NCBI GenBank assembly: GCA_023453795.1
Contig: JAEXSP010000015.1
Coordinates: 124,001-188,000 of the forward strand
From: Bacillota bacterium
Lineage (GTDB): Bacteria; Bacillota; Clostridia; Acetivibrionales; JAEXSP01
Length of the DNA stretch: 64,000 bases
Direction: 5' to 3'
Shown one piece after another: positions 43,513-52,202 of this stretch. Every line of letters begins with the position of its first letter. Position 1 is the first letter of the stretch. Under the pieces are notes generated by a model. It was not told the origin of the DNA. It did no database searches and was given only the letters and a program-made list of their open reading frames with translations. Both the position numbers and the translations under genes were made by a program.

Positions 43513-45222
43513 TTATACTAAACTATTTGATGCTCTTGGTCTAAAGTCAATATCCAGTTTTTCTTTTAAATAATCTTTAAGAACAAAAACTTCAATCTTG
43601 TGTGCTTTACGAGGATTATCAAGGTAATACTTTGTATACTCACCTTGAGATAATGGTGCTTCTATTTGCATTTTCCTTTCTTCTTTATTCACATCTGTAA
43701 TAATATCATTATGCTTGATTTCAGTGTCCCAGCATATAATACTATGTAGATTTTCAAAAGAATGATTGAATTTGTCAATTAAAAAATATTTAAATTCAAC
43801 GTAATAAAGCTTTGAATTATATATAGGTGCACTATCAATGCCTTTAACTATCACATCAATGCCTGAATATGTATCATAGTCAATAATCTGGAAAGGAAAT
43901 AGATTATTTTTGATAGTTAAAAGCTTTAATACTAAAGAATATACTCCACTCTCTCTTTCCGGCTTTACCAAAGTCTGACCATTGAATTGACAAATGTTAG
44001 CCTTATTAACCTTTTCTATTCTCCATTTAAAATCATTTTTTTCTTTTTCAGTAGTCTTATATGCTTCTGCTTCATCTTCAAGCCATGATAAATTTCTCCA
44101 GTCATCTCCTTCAATTATTTCATCATACAATCTTTTTACTTCATCCTTTATATCGGAAATTATCTCCATAGGGGTATTATCAACTGACCCACGGTTTGCG
44201 GTTAACCTCAACCCTTGACAATTAATAAACGCATGAAATTTAGTAAATTCTGACCCTTTATATGTAATCCATTCATTTTTTTTCTGAATGGGAATAAAAT
44301 CTTTACAAAGCCAAAGACCATACCTTTCTTGAACAGTATAGGAACCTTCGGGAGCAGAATATCCTGGTCTCCTTAACATATTATTATATGCCTGTTTAAC
44401 TTTATTACCTTCAATAAAAAAAACAGCTTCATAACTTATTTCTGGTGAGTTTTTTAAATTTCCTGTCTTAACAATTTTTTTACAATAATAATCTGGGGCT
44501 TTTGTTAAGTGCGTTTCGAATAACTTGTCAATTGATTCAGATTGATTTGGGAAAAAATGTCCAAATCTAATTTTATGTTCTTCTGTACTATTCAAACCTT
44601 TTAAATATATTGAATCATTTCCGTTATCAAAATAATTAAACATCATTTCAATAGAACCAAACTTTGTAAACCATTTAATGTAGTCTTCAAGTATTTCTTT
44701 AGTAAACTTTGCCTTTTGATTATTGTTGTAGCCTAAGATTATTATTTCAGTACCAGAGTCGATATTATGACAACTTTCTTCAACCACCTTAACTGTAGGT
44801 ATCTTTCTATCAAATAGCGTTGCATAAGGTTCATCCATTTCAGCAGTTAATTTAATTCCATCCTTAACTGTAATAACTTTTATGTGTGAACTATTGAAAT
44901 ATACTTTTGTACCATGACCCTTCTCCCCAATTAACAAAGGATATTCTCTTTTGGTTGAATTCCCCAAATCAAAAAATGCTTGGAGTTCATCTATATTCAT
45001 ACCTCTGCCATTATCAATAATTTTTATTTCTAATAGATTTTTCCCTTTTATAGTGATTACATTAAATATAATCCGTATTACTAAAGATTTCCCTTTGATT
45101 TTCGCATCAAATGAATTACTTATTGCTTCTCTTACTAATTCAAGTGGGTTTGAAAAGTCATTAGCTATTTCAATAAATTCTTGAGTATGGTCAACCTTTG
45201 GTTCCAAAATGAATTCTCCCAT
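43513..45222 (-). CDS. GHKL (HSP90-like) ATPase with C-terminal PD-(D/E)xK-like nuclease region
   Basis: A 569-residue protein. The N-terminal GHKL ATPase fold is clear: N-box VREAISNSFDA (30-40), G1 DNGRGM (70-75) and G2-like GEKGHGTK (99-106). A middle transducer-like region follows (about 180-350), including NCQGLRLTANRGSVDNTP. Residues 420-485 show a nuclease-like pattern: a Glu in ERESGVYSLVLKLL, D456 in YSGIDVIVKG and E476-F-K478 in YYVEFKYF, the order expected of a PD-(D/E)xK endonuclease; this assignment is mine. It is divergent from a DUF3800 gene, and the pair lies near tRNA-Arg. The combination suggests anti-phage defence. The start follows GGGGG. Confidence 0.85.
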   Translation of the reverse strand: MGEFILEPKVDHTQEFIEIANDFSNPLELVREAISNSFDAKIKGKSLVIRIIFNVITIKGKNLLEIKIIDNGRGMNIDELQAFFDLGNSTKREYPLLIGEKGHGTKVYFNSSHIKVITVKDGIKLTAEMDEPYATLFDRKIPTVKVVEESCHNIDSGTEIIILGYNNNQKAKFTKEILEDYIKWFTKFGSIEMMFNYFDNGNDSIYLKGLNSTEEHKIRFGHFFPNQSESIDKLFETHLTKAPDYYCKKIVKTGNLKNSPEISYEAVFFIEGNKVKQAYNNMLRRPGYSAPEGSYTVQERYGLWLCKDFIPIQKKNEWITYKGSEFTKFHAFINCQGLRLTANRGSVDNTPMEIISDIKDEVKRLYDEIIEGDDWRNLSWLEDEAEAYKTTEKEKNDFKWRIEKVNKANICQFNGQTLVKPERESGVYSLVLKLLTIKNNLFPFQIIDYDTYSGIDVIVKGIDSAPIYNSKLYYVEFKYFLIDKFNHSFENLHSIICWDTEIKHNDIITDVNKEERKMQIEAPLSQGEYTKYYLDNPRKAHKIEVFVLKDYLKEKLDIDFRPRASNSLV

Positions 45223-45572
45223 AAGTATCCCCCATTTTTAGTAATAATACTTACTATTTCTACAATAATTATGAAATTCCTTCCATCAAATATAAAAATT
45301 CTTCTATTTAGAAGTAGACTATGGCTAAAAATAAAAAATAAAATAAAATTAAAAGACATAATTTACTTTAATTTACTTTTATATTATAATCTTTATTGTA
45401 AAATTAATCAGAGAACTACAATTTGAAATGAATTAAACTAATAGTTCTTGCAATCAAGTCAGCTCCGGTATCATTAGTTCAAACATTCAGATGGTTCTAC
45501 CCGAGATATTTCATTAAGCCGTTTTTTTAGTATTGTTTTTGATTGTATCAGCTAATTACAAGGGGGAATACT
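45223..45572. other. Divergent control region of the GHKL/DUF3800 pair
   Basis: A very AT-rich gap of 350 bases. The best plus-strand promoter is TTTACT (45362-45367), 17 bp, TATAAT (45385-45390), which would give the DUF3800 gene a leader of about 175 bases. It lies in a small tandem repeat of TTTACTTTAA units. No operator-like palindrome was seen. Confidence 0.4.
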
Positions 45573-46355
45573 GTGTTTGCATTTATAGATGAAAGTGGAT
45601 ATCCGCACCCTAATGACACAACCCAAAATCCGGTATTGGCAGCAGTCTGTTTTTCACAAGAACAAATTAGAAGTGTAATCAAGAAAATGTATAGATTAAA
45701 AAATGAAATATATGGTGAAGGTAACAATATGGAACTTAAGGCAAAAATGGTTTTAAGACCGAGAATTGTTGAAACAAACTCCAAACACAAAGAATTTGTG
45801 GATAGAATAATAAATGAAGTCTTATGCGGAACACCAGACACAAAGGTATTTGCTGTAGTTATGAATAAACCTGAAAAGAAAATTGATGGACTTAACAATA
45901 TTGCAAGACTTCCTAATTATTATAGACTGCTTCTACAAAGGATTAATAATTACGCACAAATATCCAATACAAAATGTGTCATTGCCTTAGATACAAAAGA
46001 CGAGGGGAAAGATATAATTATTTCTAAGCAATTGAAAAACTATATTTTTAAATCTAAAGAGGGAAATAACTATTCTTCAATATTGGAAACAGCGTTTTTT
46101 GTTAACTCTAAAGTTGAAGAATGCATTCAATTAGCCGATTTATGTGCAGGCATTATCAGACATAAATATGAAACAAGCTATTCTCAAACACCACAAAATA
46201 ACTTTTCAAATTGGATTAATACTCTATATAACTACTTGCAAGCGTTGACACAGAATTTACCTAATCGCTGCTATCCTAATATTGATATTGAAAACGAGGA
46301 AAATCCAATACTGTACGGAATTTATAAAATAAACAGCAATGATCTGATTTGTTAA
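45573..46355 (+). CDS. DUF3800 (RNase H-fold-like) protein
   Basis: A 260-residue protein of the DUF3800 family. The hallmark FAFIDESGYP opens the protein; VLAAVCFS, a central YRLLLQRINNYA, CVIALDTKDEGKD, and the C-terminal ECIQLADLCAGIIRHKYE are all present. The conserved Asp and Glu residues (D6, E7 near the start; D in IALD; D in LADL) suit an RNase H-like metal nuclease fold, as proposed for this family. DUF3800 proteins often occur near restriction and abortive-infection genes. The start chosen is GTG at 45573, behind AAGGGGG; an upstream TTG is less likely. Confidence 0.88.
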   Translation: MFAFIDESGYPHPNDTTQNPVLAAVCFSQEQIRSVIKKMYRLKNEIYGEGNNMELKAKMVLRPRIVETNSKHKEFVDRIINEVLCGTPDTKVFAVVMNKPEKKIDGLNNIARLPNYYRLLLQRINNYAQISNTKCVIALDTKDEGKDIIISKQLKNYIFKSKEGNNYSSILETAFFVNSKVEECIQLADLCAGIIRHKYETSYSQTPQNNFSNWINTLYNYLQALTQNLPNRCYPNIDIENEENPILYGIYKINSNDLIC

Positions 46356-46378
46356 AGCATGAATAAAAAATAATAGTA

Positions 46379-46407
46379 TTGACAATAATAGTATTGTACA
46401 CTAATAT
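46379..46407 (+). promoter_or_regulatory. Promoter of the candidate small RNA
   Basis: A perfect TTGACA (46379-46384), a 17-bp spacer and TAATAT (46402-46407). It lies 23 bases after the DUF3800 stop codon and overlaps a 13-bp direct repeat AATAATAGTATTG (46369-46381 and 46384-46396). Confidence 0.6.
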
Positions 46408-46413
46408 TATATT

Positions 46414-46521
46414 AGAGGAATTAGATAGTGATTCTTAGTAAGAGTTACATATCGGTTCTGAATAAGGGCTGAGCTAATTCCGATAAGCGAAAATAAGACC
46501 AGTATATTACTGGTCTTTATT
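46414..46521 (+). ncRNA. Candidate small structured RNA ending in a terminator
   Basis: About 108 bases from the expected start site to a hairpin terminator. Possible folds: GAAT..ATTC near 46420-46435, TATCGG..CCGATA (about 46450-46485), then the terminal hairpin AATAAGACCAGTA-TAT-TACTGGTCTTTATT (46492-46521). No ORF with a ribosome-binding site is seen. Not a match to any RNA family I know. Confidence 0.45.
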
Positions 46522-46714
46522 CATATAACAAAGTGATATCATAACTATCATTTTTATAAATTATTCCGTTTATACAGAAATTGTTCAACTATTATAATTA
46601 TATCCTACCTTACTTTGAAATACCAACTTGTTTGAATATGGGCACAAGGGTGGTCCTCCTATCTGAGGATGAATTTAAGGTATGTTTGTTCCTAAAAATC
46701 TGTTTTGACATTCT

Positions 46715-46753
46715 AAAAAACAAACACCAGTATCCTTGCGAATACTGGTGTTT
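46715..46753 (-). terminator. Terminator of tRNA-Arg
   Basis: AAACACCAGTAT (46722-46733) pairs with ATACTGGTGTTT (46742-46753); on the minus strand a U-run follows. It starts two bases after the tRNA. Confidence 0.93.
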
Positions 46754-46754
46754 T

Positions 46755-46829
46755 TGGCGTCCCGACCAGGAATCGAACCCGGATCAATGGAACCGGAATC
46801 CATCGTCTTATCCATTAGACTACCGGGAC
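46755..46829 (-). tRNA. tRNA-Arg(CCG), CCA encoded
   Basis: A complete tRNA on the minus strand. Acceptor stem GTCCCGG/TCGGGAC, D-arm with AGTCTAATGGATAAGAC, anticodon arm ATGGA-TTCCGGT-TCCAT with anticodon CCG, and T-arm CCGGGTTCGATTCCTGG, with encoded CCA at 46755-46757. Its 3' end points towards the GHKL/DUF3800 module. Confidence 0.96.
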
Positions 46830-47012
46830 ATATATCATCTATCACAGTATTATAATCTATTATTGGCATATTTACAACCTCTCATTGGTGGAAGCTGCTG
46901 GAAATAGAAAACAAACAACTTAAGTACACATTATTTGCAATCGCCTTGTCTATAATAGAAAAAAAATATATACTTGTAGTACTAATAGTCAACTTACATT
47001 CAGGAGGTTTAG

Positions 47013-47981
47013 ATGTTCCCGGTGAATAAGAACCCAAAAAGCAGAAAGCAGCCCGTTTCTGAGATAAAAATTGCAGAGTATAACGGCCTTAGGTGGATTG
47101 ATATTGTAAAACCGACTAAAGCCGATATGGAAATGCTTCAGAATGAGTTCCATTTCCACGAGCTTCTTCTCGAGGACTGTATGACAGAGCACCAAAGATC
47201 GAAGGTTGATGATTTCGGTGAATACTGCTTCATTGTGCTGCATCTTCCAAGGTATAGAAAACAGCTTATAACTCTTGATTCTGAAGAGGTTGACATATTT
47301 TTGGGCAATAATTATGTAATCACTCTGCATGAGGGCGAGTTGAAGCCGCTTGTCGGTTTTTCCGAAGCCTGCCAATCCAGTTTGGATCTGAGGAAGGAGT
47401 ACATGAGCGAAGGCTCCGCTCTTCTTCTTTATGAAATAATAAAAAGGCTTTTTGACTATTGCTATCCTATGCTTGACAAGATAGGCATCCTCTTAAGCGA
47501 AATAAATAAGGATGTTTTCAAAAACACCTCCAAATCCATGCTTGAATTAATATCAAGAACAAAAATGCAGATAATTAATTACCGCAAAGTAGTTAAGCCT
47601 CTGCGCCCTGTAATGATTACCCTTGAAAATGTCATGAATAAATACCTTACAGAGGGAATGGACAAATACTTCGATGATATAACAGACAAGATCGAAAAGA
47701 TATGGGATATGCTTGAAAACTACAAGGAAGTAATTGAATCTGTCGACAATACCTTTGCCTCACTTACAAACCAACGGATGAACAATCTTATGCGCACCTT
47801 TACGATTGTCCAGGTGGTTACTCTTCCAATGGTATTGGTAGGCGGCTTGTTTTCAATGAATGTAAAGGGCATACCGATGCAGAATCTGCCCGGAGGCTTC
47901 TGGATCGTATTCGGAATGATATTGATACCCACCGGATTTATCGGCACCCTTATAATGATTAAAAGGAAAAAGTGGTTGTAA
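47013..47981 (+). CDS. corA: CorA-family divalent cation transporter with SMN instead of GMN
   Basis: A 322-residue CorA-type channel, normally for magnesium (or cobalt/nickel). The N-terminal alpha/beta cytoplasmic domain and the long stalk helix are present, followed by two C-terminal membrane helices. The near-universal GMN selectivity motif after the first helix reads F-S-M-N (GLFSMNVKGIPM), a Gly-to-Ser change. The C-terminus KRKKWL is standard. The start follows AGGAGG. It stands alone and faces a membrane protein gene. Confidence 0.93.
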   Translation: MFPVNKNPKSRKQPVSEIKIAEYNGLRWIDIVKPTKADMEMLQNEFHFHELLLEDCMTEHQRSKVDDFGEYCFIVLHLPRYRKQLITLDSEEVDIFLGNNYVITLHEGELKPLVGFSEACQSSLDLRKEYMSEGSALLLYEIIKRLFDYCYPMLDKIGILLSEINKDVFKNTSKSMLELISRTKMQIINYRKVVKPLRPVMITLENVMNKYLTEGMDKYFDDITDKIEKIWDMLENYKEVIESVDNTFASLTNQRMNNLMRTFTIVQVVTLPMVLVGGLFSMNVKGIPMQNLPGGFWIVFGMILIPTGFIGTLIMIKRKKWL

Positions 47982-47997
47982 AAAAGTTCTAAAATTA

Positions 47998-48609
47998 TCA
48001 GTTTAAAAGTTTGATGATCCAGTTGTCGGTGATATAAAGCAATGCATAACTCAATAGCAGGCTCCATACATATACGCAGATAAACACCAGCCTTTTAAAG
48101 GCAGGCTGAAAATTGTAAATTACATTTATCCCTCTGGTTATTACAGCACTTCCCCAAACGGATATCAACAGGCTTAATATATACACTGTTGAGCTATCGT
48201 ACAAATCGGCGCCATTCGCCTTGCCTGCAAAATACACCATCAGGTTTGCCGGAAAGATCAGCAGGCTGGCCAATATGTATATCTTCATTAGCTTTGGGAG
48301 CTCGTCCCCTCTTGCAGGCACATCGCTTTCCTTTTTAAATCTCTTAAACAGGTCATATAGGGGCAGTGAAAAAAACAATACGTCTATAAGTCCGAAAAGA
48401 AGGATAACGACAATCATAAGAGTTATATTGTAATACATTGTCAAAGCCGGTTTATCAAATATTTTTTTATGATTATCAATTATAAAGTATATAACATCTA
48501 TAAATCCAAGAATAACAATCCCCAAGTAAAGAGTCGTTTTATTATCCTTTAGCTTTCTAAAAAAATTCTTTGGCAGTAAAAGTATGTCCAGTAGTCCTTT
48601 ATAGTTCAT
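47998..48609 (-). CDS. Yip1-like multi-helix membrane protein
   Basis: A 203-residue protein with about five membrane helices; the N-terminus (NYKGLLDILLLPKNFFRKLKD) resembles the start of Yip1/YesL-like membrane proteins, where a short amphipathic segment precedes the helices. No catalytic motif is visible. The start at 48609 has TAGGAG upstream; the frame opens at 48636. Function unknown. Confidence 0.75.
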   Translation of the reverse strand: MNYKGLLDILLLPKNFFRKLKDNKTTLYLGIVILGFIDVIYFIIDNHKKIFDKPALTMYYNITLMIVVILLFGLIDVLFFSLPLYDLFKRFKKESDVPARGDELPKLMKIYILASLLIFPANLMVYFAGKANGADLYDSSTVYILSLLISVWGSAVITRGINVIYNFQPAFKRLVFICVYVWSLLLSYALLYITDNWIIKLLN

Positions 48610-48744
48610 ATCTGATTCTCCTATAAGTTTTTTCAACCGTACTTAAATAATAATATAATTTCGCACGGCATTAAGCAATACATTTACGACAATTTGTACT
48701 TTATTGTGTTAAACGGACATCATAGGTTCAGATGTGCTGCCAAC

Positions 48745-48773
48745 TAAAAGGAGCAGGTTTGAAGTCCTGCTCC
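48745..48773 (-). terminator. Terminator of the tail-anchored protein gene
   Basis: GGAGCAGG (48750-48757) pairs with CCTGCTCC (48766-48773), followed on the minus strand by UUUU. It lies 4 bases after the stop at 48778. Confidence 0.9.
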
Positions 48774-48777
48774 CTGT

Positions 48778-49128
48778 TTAAAACAACTTTGTAATCATGA
48801 GTATCAGAAATAGTATGCTGCCCGCCAGAGCAAGATTAATCGTTATATTCAGCGGGAAGGCTTTTTTCGTCCCTGGCCTCAAATTGGAAATCTTTTTTTT
48901 GTCGGCAGCACGAAAGGCATCAGCATCTTTTATGTAATTATTTATTATAAGCTCAGCTTCCTTGATCATAAATTCATCTTTACTCTTGCTGACCTTCGCC
49001 AGAGCCCTTTTCGAGCTTGTGCCGCTTTTCCCGAGAAATTCCGGCTTTAGTATAAAGATTGCTTCTTCAATGATATTTGAAGGTATATCCTTTATAACAA
49101 CAACCCTTTTGGAGTCACCACTCAACAT
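48778..49128 (-). CDS. Tail-anchored small membrane protein next to spoIIE
   Basis: A 116-residue protein with a soluble N-terminal part (KRVVVIKDIPSNIIEEAIFILKPE) and a single C-terminal helix (LNITINLALAGSILFLILMI), so it is probably tail-anchored with its bulk in the cytosol. The start follows GGAGG. It lies 98 bases downstream of spoIIE on the same strand; a sporulation role is possible but is only an inference. No family recognised. Confidence 0.7.
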   Translation of the reverse strand: MLSGDSKRVVVIKDIPSNIIEEAIFILKPEFLGKSGTSSKRALAKVSKSKDEFMIKEAELIINNYIKDADAFRAADKKKISNLRPGTKKAFPLNITINLALAGSILFLILMITKLF

Positions 49129-49225
49129 AAATCCTCCATAATCTTCTTGATTTTACAGAGGTAGTTTATGATAATGCTGTGTAATTTATGCATTTATATA
49201 TAATGTTATTTTATTTTTCAATATT

Positions 49226-51628
49226 TTACCCTACATTCTTCCATACCTTGGAGGCAAGTACTATCATATCGTCAACGGGAGTTCCTTCACACAGCCTGTA
49301 GGCCTCATTTAAAATACTGTCAGCCATATCCTGGGGGTTGGAGGTCTCCAATTCCTGAATGAAGTCCGCAAGATCCTTTTCACCTTTCTCCGCCTTACTG
49401 AAGGCATCTAAAATCCCATCACTGGTCATTATTATAAAATCACCGTTACTTGCCTTTTTGTGAATCAGCTCCATTTCAATGTTATTGAGAATTCCCGCCG
49501 GAAGTGTTGCAGATTTAACCGTTTCAACGCGTTCCTCCCTTTTTATGAATGTCGGTGAGGCACCTATCTTCACAAACTCAATCTCTCCTTCGTATAAATC
49601 AATGACAGACATATCTATTGTCGAGAAGGCTTCTTCATCGGACTTGAGGACCAATATGGAATTTATCAGCTTAACTGCAGTATCCTTATCGAAGCCGGAC
49701 TCCATGAATTGCTCCAAAAGGCTTATAGTTGCCCTGCTGTGAGTGGACGCCCTTTGCCCTGAGCCCATTCCGTCGCTGATGGCTATTATGTATTTTCCGT
49801 CCCCCGTGTTCATAAATGTATAGCTGTCACCCGACGGCGCATTTTCATTTCTGGGGATCTTAGAAACACCTGTCGTTACCCTGAAAGTCTCCTCCTCAAC
49901 GAGCTTCAGTATGCAAAGGCTGTTTCTGGTCTTTTGGCAGCAGTCGCTGTTCTCCTTTACAATTTTTCTGCCTGTCACCTCCGAGACAAGCTTTTCTATA
50001 GTACTGATACATAATCTCTTTCCGCCGCAGCCCTTGTGGAAAATGCTTATCTCATATTTGCCCCATTTATTTTCAAATACTATTGCATCAGTTACCTTAA
50101 TACCCTCCCTGTTAAGTACTGCTACAACAGCATCCTCAATATTTGCCCTGAAGTGTATGTCCATATTGATTTCGGAAGCAAGGTTGGATACAATCTTTGA
50201 CAAGCCATCCAATTGCTGGGACACAAGTTCCCTGCTTTCTCCGACCTTGTTCTTCCAGGCCATGTCTACCTTGTATATTTCATATACATTATTTACAGCC
50301 TTTACGAAATCATTTACCCTTTCGCACCTTTCAATGAAATATTCCGGTATGTCCGAGCTTTCTATCCGTCCCTTGGCATCAAGCCTCTCAAACACCTTGA
50401 ACATTATAAGATATGTATTATAAAAGTTCCTGTCCCAGCAATGCAGGCAAAGGCTGCAGTCTTTACAGACATGGTCTGCCACCCTGTCAAACAGAGCAGT
50501 AATATCCTGTTTCTCCGTAGTGACGCTGATTTCCGATATTTCTCCAAAGGTTTTTGCCAATTCCTTAAAGGTTCTTGAGAACTTATTGAGTTTTTCTACA
50601 GTTATTTCCTTCATCCTTGAGCTATAGCTTATTTTCTCTCCGTTACTCTCGCAGCTTCTGTCAAAGAAGCCGACAAACGACAGGATGAATCTTTTGGGAA
50701 CAAGCATAAAAATGATTACAGCCAGTATGATCTCCTTGAGGTATATAAGTACGTCCATAGAACCGTTTATATATAACGTCATGATTGCGTTTCCCATAAT
50801 GAAGCCTAAGGAGGCGCCCGCCTTTCCGAGGTTTTTAAATATTCCCGAAAGGAGGCCGCAAAATGCGTAGGAGGCTATTACCAAAGGAGTTGCCGTTGTA
50901 TTCATACTGACGATAAGACCAACAGTGACCCCTATGGCGGAACCGACACCAGAACCGTATTTATAACTGCACATAAGAATAATGAGTATGCAGAGAATAT
51001 TTTTTATATTAAAGCCCAGAATCGAGGTGCTCGCCATCCCTGAAACGGCTATAGCTGTGAAAATAGCGGTGCTTATCATTTCCTCATTGGTGAAAACACT
51101 TTTTCTTTTTATGTCGCATATTACAGGCAGTGCGTTTCTAAAAACAAACATAAGCGAAAATACGATGAAAGACTCAAGCAAGGAGCGGAGCAAATCATAT
51201 AGGAGAAATCCCTGTAGATAAACTACTACAATTTCCGGGATAAGTATGCTTATAAAGCCTGTTACGGCATATCTGACATTCTCCCGGGATTTCAAGTTTT
51301 TGAAAGGTATGCTTAATGCATTAAAAAGAAACATGGCTGAAGCAGTTATATATATTTGAACAACGGCTCCATTTGTTATCATTCCTGCTATAATTGATAT
51401 AGCGAGAAATAGCCTGTTTACTTCCATTCCTATTGAAGCAGCGTAAAGAACAATCCCGAAGGGCATGATCCCACCGGCAAAAGAAGCCCTGCCGAAAAGG
51501 AATGCCAGCGGCACAAGTATGGCAGTATTCCTTGAAAAAACGCTGCTGAATATCTTTTTCCCTTTTGTTTTTGCCAGTTCACTTCCTAAACTGCTTAATC
51601 TTCGATACGGTAAAACCTCTGTTTTCAT
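49226..51628 (-). CDS. spoIIE: Stage II sporulation protein E (phosphatase)
   Basis: An 800-residue membrane phosphatase that dephosphorylates SpoIIAA in the forespore and so activates sigma-F. About ten membrane helices span residues 25-300, followed by a cytoplasmic linker and the C-terminal PP2C domain (about 590-800) with SGDSYTF, AISDGMGSG (metal-binding Asp), PTFIKR, and MTSDGILDAF with the second metal Asp and PVDDMIVL. A CKDCSLCLHCWDRNF motif in the linker is typical of clostridial SpoIIE. The frame opens at 51715, but the start at 51628 follows GGGAGG and lies downstream of the promoter. The gene shows that the organism sporulates. Confidence 0.96.
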   Translation of the reverse strand: MKTEVLPYRRLSSLGSELAKTKGKKIFSSVFSRNTAILVPLAFLFGRASFAGGIMPFGIVLYAASIGMEVNRLFLAISIIAGMITNGAVVQIYITASAMFLFNALSIPFKNLKSRENVRYAVTGFISILIPEIVVVYLQGFLLYDLLRSLLESFIVFSLMFVFRNALPVICDIKRKSVFTNEEMISTAIFTAIAVSGMASTSILGFNIKNILCILIILMCSYKYGSGVGSAIGVTVGLIVSMNTTATPLVIASYAFCGLLSGIFKNLGKAGASLGFIMGNAIMTLYINGSMDVLIYLKEIILAVIIFMLVPKRFILSFVGFFDRSCESNGEKISYSSRMKEITVEKLNKFSRTFKELAKTFGEISEISVTTEKQDITALFDRVADHVCKDCSLCLHCWDRNFYNTYLIMFKVFERLDAKGRIESSDIPEYFIERCERVNDFVKAVNNVYEIYKVDMAWKNKVGESRELVSQQLDGLSKIVSNLASEINMDIHFRANIEDAVVAVLNREGIKVTDAIVFENKWGKYEISIFHKGCGGKRLCISTIEKLVSEVTGRKIVKENSDCCQKTRNSLCILKLVEEETFRVTTGVSKIPRNENAPSGDSYTFMNTGDGKYIIAISDGMGSGQRASTHSRATISLLEQFMESGFDKDTAVKLINSILVLKSDEEAFSTIDMSVIDLYEGEIEFVKIGASPTFIKREERVETVKSATLPAGILNNIEMELIHKKASNGDFIIMTSDGILDAFSKAEKGEKDLADFIQELETSNPQDMADSILNEAYRLCEGTPVDDMIVLASKVWKNVG

Positions 51629-51682
51629 CTTTTGTGGCCTCCCTGATTTTTTAATAAGTCCGTTTTTTAGCCGGCAGACTCG

Positions 51683-51748
51683 ATTATAAATAAACCCCGG
51701 GAAAATGTTTGTCATTTTTGGTTGCCTGTATCAAAGATTATTTTGACA
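51683..51748 (-). promoter_or_regulatory. Spo0A-type promoter of spoIIE (21-bp spacer)
   Basis: On the minus strand ATGACA (51710-51715) is separated by 21 bp from TATAAT (51683-51688), the long spacer known for B. subtilis spoIIE and spoIIG promoters, which sigma-A uses only with Spo0A. TGACAAA (51708-51714) and TGTCAAA (51742-51748) match the 0A box TGNCGAA with one change each; the first covers the -35 element. Confidence 0.7.
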
Positions 51749-51970
51749 GATATCTTCAAAAGATAACGGATAATTAAGTTTGAATTAGTTGAACCGGTAA
51801 GCGTTTGAAGTTTGAGGTTGTATGCAAAAGGGAGGATTTTGCGGTTTTTAGTCATAAAGTCAGCAATTTACCTATATAAAATACATTAAATATCTTATCA
51901 TGAATTTGCATTCCAGGAACCGAATGCAAATAATTCAAATATGTAATTAATTTATTTTATTACAGATGTA

Positions 51971-52202
51971 ATAAGTTGAATTAAGCTCATTGTTTAATAA
52001 GTAACTTAATTCAACTTATATAATAAAAAAATAAGCTGCCGACAAATTCACATTCATCGGCAGCTTATTTATGTGGTTAAGTCCATTTGCTTGAAATTAA
52101 TCTATATAAGTTGAATTAAATAATTAGTGCGAAAGCAAGCAAAATATCCAACGATTCTGGGGATTTTTGCGACGCTTGAGTACATAATTATTTTCAACTT
52201 AT
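51971..52202. repeat. Four copies of ATAAGTTGAA in two inverted pairs
   Basis: Pair one is a perfect 15-bp inverted repeat: ATAAGTTGAATTAAG (51971-51985) and CTTAATTCAACTTAT (52005-52019). Pair two is ATAAGTTGAATTAA (52106-52119) and TTTTCAACTTAT (52191-52202), enclosing 97 bases next to the stop of the discoidin gene. This may be a small miniature element or a structured RNA end. The rest of the gap to 51749 shows nothing else I can support. Confidence 0.6.
52020..52070 (-). terminator. Strong bidirectional terminator
   Basis: AAATAAGCTGCCGA (52029-52042) pairs perfectly with TCGGCAGCTTATTT (52057-52070); a U-run follows on the minus strand. It ends the discoidin gene transcript 133 bases after its stop. 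Confidence 0.92.

Noticed and set aside
43513..46829. Integration of the GHKL/DUF3800 module at tRNA-Arg
   Set aside because: The module lies at the 3' side of the tRNA, but I found no second copy of the tRNA 3' end on the far side and no integrase.
46581..46907. Plus-strand ORF containing DQESNPDQWNRNPSS
   Set aside because: It runs antisense through tRNA-Arg and its terminator; another tRNA artefact.
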